A DNA stretch of 64,000 nt from Bactericera cockerelli (Eukaryota; Arthropoda; Insecta; Hemiptera; Triozidae), in assembly GCA_024516035.1 (NCBI GenBank), contig CM044959.1:18124525-18188524 (forward strand). The letters are read 5' to 3'. Shown here one piece after another: positions 55,318 through 64,000 of this stretch. The notes below the pieces were generated by a model, which worked only from the letters and a program-made list of their open reading frames with translations, had not been told where the DNA came from and made no database searches. The translations under genes were made by a program, and so were the position numbers. Position 1 is the stretch's first letter; every line of letters starts with the position of its first letter.

Positions 55318-57038
55318 ACAACCTTATATCTTCATACTCAATGCTTTTGAAGTGTTCAACCCGTTGGACTTTGATCTTGTGCCTTTGCTATCACTCCAAT
55401 CAGCACTGGGTTGCTCCTATTGAAGAGATAAGAAACACTCCTGGAATTTTAGGGATATGATAATTACGATGACCTTTGTTATCACTCCGTACCTATAGAT
55501 TCATTGTAGAGTAGAAAAGCGGCGTGGTTCTCTGATGTTGGCACAATCTTTTACATTTTAGTGTTCAGTGAGCGTTGTAGCAAGTAATTCTTCCATCACC
55601 ATCAGCATAAGGCAATTTTTCATTTTATCATGATTCTTGTATAGTGCATGATATTTAGGTATGATGGTTGAATTCTAATTGATGTTAGTCGAGTACCCCC
55701 TAGTATCGTGGTTTGATGCCTCGGCGGAGTCGGCGGTGTTCGTAATTCTTGTTCGTGAGATTTCAGTTTCAACTCGTCTGTTTATTTTTTATTTCAAATT
55801 CTTTCAATGCTTGTTTTATTTTTATTTTTTTAGTTTGTAGTTTTGCGTTGCGGTTGTATGACGTCGAGCTGTTTCACTATTTCTTTTCGTTGAAAGTTTA
55901 AAAAGTTTTTTTTAGTTCTGTATTTATTTTGATAACTTTTGTTTTAGTTTTAAAAATAATAATCTGAATTTTATTTTAAAATTTCTAAAGTTTTATCTCC
56001 AACTTTTCAAATAATAATGATTCATCATTTTATCTTAAAAGGAAAAAATATTTTTTAAAACAAAAACGAACACAATTAATTAATGTGTCTTCGTTCGTAT
56101 TAACGTGCTTTTTCTTTTCAAATTTTATAAATTAAAAAACTTTCATAATATTAAAAGAAAATATTTTAAAATTTAATTGAAAGTTTTTTTTCTTTTTCGA
56201 TATTGTTAAAGTGAAAAATTGCTCCCAAAGGACTACCTGCTGGATTTATACGAGTAGGTAGAGTGGGTTAAGTGGGTATTTTATATTAATTTGCTCTGTT
56301 TTGCTTAGATAAAGCACAACTTTCCATAAACAAATTCGTACATTACATTTCAAGATAGAAAAGATTTTGCTATGATAAGTAGTTGATAGTACTAATAGTC
56401 AGTCCCTTTTTTTTTTGGGTACATAGATATATAAATTCATGTGGCTAAAATTCAATATATGGGCTGGCATTGAACCTGCGTCCTCTTTTAAAACAGTCGA
56501 GCGCCATTATATGTGTTTGGTGTTTAATGGTACATTATACTACTTTTTTTTACACTATACTAACTCTTAAGAGGGTAGTAGGGCATTTCTTTGAATATTT
56601 TTTCTTTTTTAAATTTGAGTAAGTGGCTAACCGATGAGATGGCTAAATCTTAAGAAATATTCCAAAATTAGTCACTATTGTGCCCTGTAGCTTCTGGGTG
56701 TATTTATGTCACTCGCAATACATTAGTGCATCTGTACATAAAACCTTTGTGGACTTCGACTTGTGTGTGTTTTGTGTTCTTATCAGAATGATAAGAGATC
56801 ACTTACATAACAGTTTGATTCGATGATAAATCATCGGAAAGGTAAAAAATCAATAAAAAAACAAAGGGTCAATCTCATATGCGTCTTTACCGATTATTTC
56901 GCATCATTTATTTTGAACGCAATTTTTATTAAATTTGGTCAGTAATATTATGAAATTTCTGTACACTCCTGTATAGTGTCGATTCTTGTGAACATGGTGA
57001 TTGTTGGGTCCTGAGATTTTCTCGAGTGTTGAGTGATG
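55318..57038. other. Intronic, no feature recognised
   Basis: Very AT-rich (especially 55760-56230). No gene or clear repeat family. Confidence 0.4.
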
Positions 57039-57151
57039 GTTTGTTCTGGTGGTAAGTGTACTCATTGCAAGTTACATATCCTTGGTAACTTGATTGATTG
57101 TTTGTTCTGGTGGTAAGTGTACTCATTGCAAGTTACACATCCTTGGTAGCA
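57039..57151. repeat. 61-bp tandem duplication
   Basis: TTGTTCTGGTGGTAAGTGTA then CTCATTGCAAGTTACA.ATC appears at 57041 and 57102. Confidence 0.9.
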
Positions 57152-58162
57152 ACACCTTGTTCTGGCCATTACTTTCTCATGGAGAACATCTCAAGTTATA
57201 GTGTTGCATTGTTTCCTCTGGGAATGGGGCCGCCACTCGTCCAGTGCTTAGGTGAGGGCTGGTGTGATTGTAGAACAGTAGGAGCTTCCCAGGATGGAAT
57301 TTAGGCGTTTCCTGCGCCAGCCAGTGTTTTTCTTAAGAATAAATAAAGCTCAGACAGAAGCTTGTGAACAAAAATGGTAAGCAACCAGACTAGCCAAGGG
57401 TAGTAGGTAGTGTAGTTCCAATCAGAAAATTGGGGTTCAAGTTCTAGTTGTGTCGTAAAAAAATGTAGTTTGTAATTGAGGAACAAACAATATGATATGA
57501 CGGTTTGTAAATATTGATTAATTTTTTCTTCGATATTGGATGCTTTCATGCCATCGTTGCCCCGATACATCAATACAACAGCAACAACTTAAGAAGCTAC
57601 TTATATGTATATGTCTAGTAGACCAATGGAGCTATTATGTTGTAGACCACTATTGAAGAATAAGGATACATAATAATGAGCTGTAAAAAGTCGTGCTGTT
57701 CATAGTTCATAAGTACCTTCTTTTATCTAATTAATACAAAAATAATATAATGCACCTGAAATTTTTTAATTGTTTAGAAAACCCAGGGGGTCGAACCCGG
57801 TACTTTCCCATTTATATCCACTTAAAGCCCACATTGCCCACACAAGAAGCCAGAGACAAGTCTCAAGAAGCTTCAAAGTAAACCTCATTATGTTCGTGTG
57901 TATGGTTATTACTGGTGATAAAACCTTATCACTTCTGCAATCTTCTGGTGTGTTGACAAGATAATTCAATCTCGGATTACACTTCTGTCTTGTCTTTGTA
58001 GCACTATCTTCACACCATTGTAATCGAGATATTGCACCATCTATTTCATAGCTTAACATTAGTTTTTTACCACTGAGTAGGTGAAGATATCCTGTTAAAG
58101 GATTTGTGATGGATTGTGGTAACAATAAAGTGCATGTTGGTGTCAGCCTACAAGAAGACGTG
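57152..58162. other. Intronic, no feature recognised
   Basis: No gene recognised. The 119-codon minus-strand opening at 57766-58125 has no family resemblance. Confidence 0.35.
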
Positions 58163-58375
58163 CACTGGCAGTCAAGTGGTTAACGCGCTGGTCTGGTAAT
58201 CCAGGTAGCGTAGGGATCCGTTGGTTCGAATCCCACCCAGTGCATGATTTTTTCCTCATTAATTTGAGTTTGTTTCCACATAATAATAAGACTCTGAGGG
58301 TTAGGTGGTAGAAAATGCTTTGAGCATTAACCTCGCCTGGTGGTTACCTTCCACTAAAGAGTGTTATTATTAATA
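58163..58375 (+). repeat. Full-length SINE-1
   Basis: CACTGGCAGTCAAGTGGTTA, ACGCGCTGGTCTGGTAATCC, GGTTCGAATCCCACCCAGTG, and the complete hairpin tail ending TTATTATTAA. A good consensus-like copy. Confidence 0.9.
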
Positions 58376-58507
58376 TATTGCGTGTTATTAGGTTTCAGCC
58401 CCACGAGAAGACATTCGATATAAATGTCCCATCTGTCCTATCGTTGTCATATTTCGAGTAACCATGGTGGTAAAAAAGAGTGTAACTATACATGTAGTAC
58501 AATGAGT

Positions 58508-58591
58508 ACCGACCTCAGTAGCTCAGTCGATAAGGCGGCGGACTCCTAACAAGAGGTCGGTGGTTCGAGTCTCAGGTTCAGCGAAGATTTA
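58508..58591 (+). repeat. SINE-3 head interrupted by a MITE
   Basis: ACCGACCTCAGTAGCTCAGT, CGATAAGGCGGCGGACTCCT, GGTGGTTCGAGTCTCAGGTT, cut at GATTTA by the 58592-58711 element. Confidence 0.8.
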
Positions 58592-58711
58592 GGGCGAAAT
58601 TAATAGAAAAATTCTACAACTCTAGTTTTTGCATTTTCCCTATCTTACAAAGTACGCAATCCGTCACTTAGAGCCACAGAGGTATTACAAAAACGTCTAT
58701 TAATTCCGCCC
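58592..58711. mobile_element. Second copy of the short TIR MITE
   Basis: GGGCGAAATTAATAG ... CTATTAATTCCGCCC, with TTA on the left and GTA on the right. Opposite orientation to 574-704, sharing TACGCAATCCGT and GCCACAGAGGTATTAC. Confidence 0.65.
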
Positions 58712-58714
58712 GTA

Positions 58715-59439
58715 GTAAAGCTAGTTTGCACATTGTAATAATATCACAAAGTTATCACAAATATGATAACTTTTTTTACTACAGTCAGTATATGTATAGT
58801 ATAAATATGTACTTTATACTGCAAGTACTATTCTGTTTGTGCTGATGTACTGATTCAGATTGGTCATTTCTATATGTTTCTCTAGATTTATTAGTCATAT
58901 CCTCAATACGGTCATTACTCATCATGGTGTGAAGTGCTTGGTAGAAGCAGACAATGGTCAGTTTCATGTCTCGTGTGTGAGTGTATATGAACTGTATGAT
59001 AGAAATGAAGACATGTCCCAGACTCGAATCAAGGCCACCGGTTTGTGGTGAGGCCTACTTCCGCTGTCCTCAATAGGATCTGCCTGGGTGTTGTAGAGGT
59101 GTCGCGGTCGGTGAGATGCCAGTCTGACGAGTCCATGTCCTCTGTGTTCTGGCCTGTAGAAAGTAGTTGGACTGTAGAATAGGGCATTGAGGCCTTGGTA
59201 TTAGTGTAACTTAATACTGACCAGTAGGGCTCAAATGGTCTTTTTATTGCAAAATAGTGTAAATCCTTAAACCTGGATACGCGAGGAAAGTGTATACCAT
59301 CAATTTGAGTTTCAAGTTATCACACAGATAAATTTTGACTGAGAAAAATGTTTATTTTAACGAAGAAACGGTTTATTTGTGCTACTATTCTCAGACGCAA
59401 AGCGTGCTTATTGCGTTAGGACTTCACCATCAGTATCAC
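58715..59439. other. Intronic, no feature recognised
   Basis: No recognised gene or repeat. Confidence 0.35.
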
Positions 59440-59570
59440 TGTATAAACAGAAAAGTGCGAAGTTGTACTAGGTGTACCTGAATATCAGATCATACCTGGA
59501 CAGCTGTTGCGAGCTTATTTGCTCTCATCAGCAGGTAATAGCTCTAAGTATCCATGCCATCAACGATGTG
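59440..59570 (-). repeat. Inverted copy of the 29.4-kb repeat unit
   Basis: GTATAAACAGAAAAGTGCGA, AGTTGTACTAGGTG, GACAGCTGTTGCGAGCTTAT, TTGCTCTCATCAGCAGGTAA are the reverse complement of 29405-29700. Confidence 0.8.
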
Positions 59571-59974
59571 GAAACCATCAGTGATTTCACATTAAGCCTC
59601 AACAATTTGCCTGAATAGCAAACTGTGTCGTTCATGAAAGTCGATTTTATTACCACCTATACGAGTATATAAACCCCTCCATGTCTCACTTTCACAATCA
59701 TGATATTGTGTTGACGTGAGGGGTCCGATTCGTGTTCTGAGGATCCTGGATGCTAGGCTAGGCAGCACCCTGCTGATGAAGGAAACTGTCTGAAACAGTA
59801 CTGAATGTCCTTCTGAGAGAACCACTTCCTACGTACCGTGAAAGCTGAGTATGTAATTTAATGCTCATTAAATACACATTCACATAGTACAAGCAGAGTA
59901 TGTACAGTTAATACAAGCATGATACTCGAGTTAAGTATTGTTCTCGTTGAAATTTAGTCGAAGCTAGTTCGACT

Positions 59975-60182
59975 TGTCATGTCCCGGTAGCTCAGTGGTA
60001 AAGGCGGCACTCTGTGAATCCAGAGACTCCAGAGGTCGCGGGTTCGAAACCCAGCCGGGACATGACAAGTTATCCTCCCATTTGGGGTTTTACCACATAA
60101 TAGTACGTCTTGGGCTTACTGCTGGAATAATGGGACTTAATAGTCCTGATATGGCAGTATAAATAAGGCGATATAATTGTTT
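59975..60182 (+). repeat. Full-length SINE-2
   Basis: CATGTCCCGGTAGCTCAGTG, GGTCGCGGGTTCGAAACCCA, GACATGACAAGTTATCCTCC, GGGCTTACTGCTGGAATAAT, GGGACTTAATAGTCC hairpin, ATAAGGCGATATAA. Contains a short internal duplication (CCAGAGACTCCAGAGG). Confidence 0.9.
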
Positions 60183-61984
60183 TTATTTAAATTAATTTGA
60201 CTACTACTTCAGTGTGTACAATAGGTTTACACAAAATTATTGTTTACTATTCAGACAGTTGTACTGGGTTCTTATCTAAAACCTTTGCCAAACAGTTGTC
60301 CATTGCAGTTCACTGTTCTACTTGATTGTTATTTGTTTTTGGCAAATGTGTAGTATAATACGAGTTACTCATTGTGATATATTCATAGTACGTCTTGAAA
60401 GTTTAATCCAGCCAAAATAAGTCCACTTATTTAAATTCACAACCGATTCATCCTATAGGAGTGCTTATAGCAATACATAATACATTTTAAAGTGCATATA
60501 ATTATTTGTTGCTTGTGAATTTCTATAATGAATTTATAAAGGTTTTGTTTAATACTATGTGGGACTATCATATAGGGTAGAGGAGGCTAATGTTTTTTTT
60601 TTTTTTAATTCCTTAGCACCAACAACACTACTTATTTATAGCACTCTACCATTACAATAGTAAATGGATACCTAGCATATCAGTACTGGAAGTATCTGAC
60701 CATGTTTTGAACTTTCAGTGTAGAGATCTGAAGCCATTCCTGTGTATACTCACTGTTCGCTTCTTCTCCTCATATTGAATAGTATATGTATTTATTTTAT
60801 GTAGAATATAACATGGGTTAGGTAGTACAGGCAGTGATAATTATATCAAGTGTCTATCTCGCTCCCATCAGCCAGAATATGGACTCTTCAGGATAACGAT
60901 CCTTCTCAAGACAAACTGGTTTTGTATCGCCTGATTCCTGAACCAAAGTGTTGAAGCTCCATGCTCAGACCTCTTGTTCAATTTAGCTGCCTTGATAAAG
61001 TTTATGATACAGTTTACGAACTTGGACTGATGTCTTCGGAGAAACATCTATTCAAAACATTTTCTAAAGCTCTTGTGATTTTACAACAAAAAAGAGAAGA
61101 AAAATACAGGTGCACTACAAAACTATAGAGTAAATCAACATTTTGAATTGGAATAACCCAAAGTGCATGATAAAACGCTCTTTTTCTTGAACTATTTTAA
61201 GAAAAATAGCACTTACTCGTATGTCCTTAACTCCTCATAAGTAGGTGAAACGTAAGTTAGACATTTCTGTCCGTCACATCGCGAACTCTTGAGCTTATTC
61301 TACTACATGAGTATTTTCAAACATGAAATTTAAATTTTATTTGTTACATCAGATTTTGCAAATTTAACAGTTATTTATTTGTTTATTCTGGTTAAGTATG
61401 AAAACGCATTATTATAAGTTAAAAAGAACTTTAATACATCTAAAGAATCCTTCTAAAAGGTGCTTATTTTGCTGAAGATAAGAACCTGAAAAGATACTCT
61501 GGATTCTGTATAACCTGGTATAGCACGGAAAATTCACTGAGACAGCACAGGACAAATAGTGCCATTAGGGCAACAGCTTCAACGCAAGAAGCCTCATTAC
61601 CCTGAGTAGTCTGAGCACCATAGCATTATTATCTGTTGGAAATCTCATCTCATCATTTCCATGAAATGAGAGAAAAAGAAGAGGGGCGGGCACCTGTGAT
61701 CTCATCCTTGGATCTCCGGAGCGGTTGCCTGGCAGGTTCACAGGTCAGGGTCCCGGGTTCTATCTCTCGTAGGAGAGCGAGAAAAACATTCTCAAGTAGA
61801 AAGAGAGCGTGAAATCTTCAAGACATGAATTACTGTGCTAAATGTGAGCAGTTTTCAAGTACCAAGGGCACTGAGATGAAATATTATTGTACCTCCTCTG
61901 GATTTTTCTTGTTCTTGTGCAATGTTTTTACTTGCCATTTTCAACACTTAGCATCCCTTATTTAGCTATTTTTTAAATTTAATT
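60183..61984. other. Intronic, no gene recognised
   Basis: A weak tRNA-like scrap is seen at about 61715-61780 (GGAGCGGTTGCCTGGCAGGT ... GGGTCCCGGGTTCTATC). Otherwise nothing. Confidence 0.35.
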
Positions 61985-62190
61985 ATAAGGCGCTAGCCTG
62001 GTAATCCAGGCAAAATAGCGATCCGTTGGTTCGAATCCCACCCAGTGCATGAATTTTTCCTCGTTGATTTGAGTTTGTGACCACATAATAATAAGACTCT
62101 GAGGGTTAGTTGGTAGAAAATGCTTTGATCATTAACCTCGCCTGGTGGTTACCTTCCACTAAGAGTGTTACATATTATTATTATTATATG
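61985..62190 (+). repeat. SINE-1 copy, 5'-truncated
   Basis: AAGGCGCTAGCCTGGTAATC, GGTTCGAATCCCACCCAGTG, GAGTTTGTGACCACATAATA and the hairpin tail with one base change (TTTGATCATTAACC). Confidence 0.85.
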
Positions 62191-62495
62191 ATCAAATATC
62201 AGAAAATCCATGAATTAGGTGGTATTCGAAAGCACGAATCTCCAGCTGGATGGCCAGACTAAAAATTTAATCACTCAACCTCGAATGCAGTTTCTACAAC
62301 CTGACACTGAAGGATTTATTGGGAACACAATATGACACGTCGTATTCATATCCGACGTGACAGACTTTTAGCTTAATGAAAGTAACGAGTGAGATGTCAT
62401 ATGACACACACCTCACCAACCTCATGAGTCCTGGCAGAATTGACTCTGGTCACGTTTTCATAGTTACTAGCGGAAGAAGTGTAGTGTCCGACAAG

Positions 62496-62720
62496 GTGTA
62501 CATATCCGTAGCGAAAAAACGCGTAGATTCTCTCCATCAAAGTTGTAGTTTTCCCCGGCGAAAGAAATGAAGAATTAATGTGGCAAAAAAGTAATGGTCT
62601 CCCTTGTCAACATTTTCATATCCGTAGCAAAAAAAGGCGTATATTTTCTCCAGCAAAGTTGTAGTTTTCCCTGGCGATAGAAGTGAAGAATTAATGTGGC
62701 AAAAAAGTAATGGTCAACAT
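62496..62720. repeat. Tandem duplication of about 115-125 bp
   Basis: CATATCCGTAGC, GTTGTAGTTTTCCC.GGCGA, GAAGAATTAATGTGGCAAAA, AAGTAATGGTC occur twice. A shorter CATTGTCTCCC / TTGTCAACATTT motif is repeated behind it (62717-62762). Confidence 0.9.
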
Positions 62721-63644
62721 TGTCTCTCCCTTTCAACATTGTCTCCCTTGTCAACATTTCCTCCTTTGTCTGAAGGTAAACTAATACCTGTTCAGATCTT
62801 GGAGGTAGTGATGACGACTCTGATGCACAATTACTTTACCTTCGTCAAAAAACTGACGTACGAGTTCTACGTCTTACATTGCCTTCTTGTGCTACTTCTT
62901 TCTTGTAGAGTATAAATCCTTGAATGTTGAATGTTTGGCATTTGATTTCCTCATAGTCTTTTTAAGTGTTGAGATAGTTGCATATTATTGTTTCTCAAGT
63001 ATGATGTCATTGTACTAATGAGTATTGTTTGGAGCTATAGGTACATGAGTTAATTATAGTCATTATACACAAACCAATTTTCTTACAACTTGAAAAAACT
63101 CTTACCAATTCCTTAAAAATATAGGAAATCTTTTGATATCAATTCGCTTGAGAAATCCCACAAAGTGTTGACTCAGAATATTCATGCTTATTCATTTTTC
63201 TTCACTCTACATCGGGCAAATGCCTCTTGGACGATCCACTAAGCAATGAACTTATCACCTTTCGCAACCACAACACTTTACAGTATTCCACAGACATTCC
63301 CTTATCTCTCTTGTGTATTGAATCTTGAAATTGTGTTTTGATCAAATAGTTCTCAAACACGTAAAATACACCACATCAGAGCCTCTGGATTATTCATGCC
63401 TTTATCTCGGAAACAACGAGATTACAGGGTGCTTGTTTTACTGGCAAATTATAGAAATCTAATGAGATAGCATTTAAATCAATTTGCTCACAAAATAATT
63501 CGATAAATTTTAGTTACTTAGGTAGAGGTACTACATACTCTTACTTAGGTAATTACTTACTTACTGGCGGGCTTGTCAAACCGAGGTCTTTCAACTGCCT
63601 CTTTCATGTCGTCATAATAATAACTATTGCGATTGATGTTTGAC

Positions 63645-63845
63645 ATGCATCTTTCTGGATACCATCTACCCATCTCCTGGTCGTCTTTCTTCTAGTTCAT
63701 CTGTTATCATCACTTCTTTGAGTACTTTGACTACATACTCTGATATCCACCTTTCTGGATATCATCCACCCAGCACTCTGGTCCTCTTCCTTCTAGTTCA
63801 TCTGTTATCACTTTTTGATTTCTTTGACTACATACTCTACGAGTA
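63645..63845. repeat. Tandem duplication of about 115 bp
   Basis: CTTTCTGGATA.CATC.ACCCA, TTCTAGTTCATCTGTTATCA, TTTGACTACATACTCT are each present twice. Confidence 0.85.
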
Positions 63846-64000
63846 TACGTAATCAAAATTAAAATAATGGGTTTCAGATACTTATATCTGAGATAATAAT
63901 TAAAATAGATAACATCTTACTAACTGAAACCTAAAAAGATACAGCAAGGCTTCATTTGTGTGTACGCCCGACCTTCTTGTTCTGGCAATGAGATTTCAGA

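Noticed and set aside
57766..58125. 119-codon minus-strand ORF
   Set aside because: No recognisable domain, splice context or repeat; indistinguishable from chance in this length of sequence.

Overview
This is a eukaryotic nuclear window, AT-rich and crowded with transposable elements. The encoded proteins point to an insect: there is an arthropod-style Abl N-terminus (MGAQQ...), small introns in the compact genes, and a Tc1/mariner element with piggyBac-, hAT- and Harbinger-like MITEs. A hemipteran is possible from the overall repeat style, but that is only an impression. No prokaryotic or organellar features were seen.

Layout. Bases 1-5536 are intergenic and hold decayed SINEs, LINE 3' ends and a MITE. 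Bases 5537-6572 hold a two-exon POLE3/CHRAC14-type histone-fold gene on the + strand. Bases 8287-12705 hold a six-exon VPS37A (ESCRT-I) gene on the - strand, convergent with POLE3 and carrying an apparent one-base deletion in exon 5. At 13888-14017 lies the first coding exon of an Abl-type tyrosine kinase (+), divergent from VPS37A across about 1.2 kb. No later Abl exon (SH3, SH2, kinase) was recognised, so 14018-64000 is read as mostly or entirely one very long Abl first intron.

The putative intron is a repeat landscape. I distinguish six tRNA-derived or RNA-polymerase-III-like SINE families, labelled here SINE-1 to SINE-6. There are also LINE 3' ends with a conserved hairpin, short Helitron-like elements ending in CTAG, a broken Tc1 transposon (19550-21175), a piggyBac-like MITE (30534-30683), a hAT-like MITE (54862-55309), a nested TIR element (32526-33638), minisatellites and pyrimidine tracts. 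Many insertions have target-site duplications that can be read directly, and several are nested.

The most unusual item is a composite repeat family. A 5' array of about 38-bp units (core GTCTGGCTGGGGGACTATAA) is joined to one of two unrelated 3' bodies, one ending in GAT repeats and the other in CAA repeats. Copies are flanked by 7-13 bp duplications. The architecture resembles SVA-type VNTR retroposons. I found no evidence of a defence system, gene cluster or other new multi-gene system. The three protein genes act in unrelated processes: chromatin and replication, endosomal sorting, and signalling.
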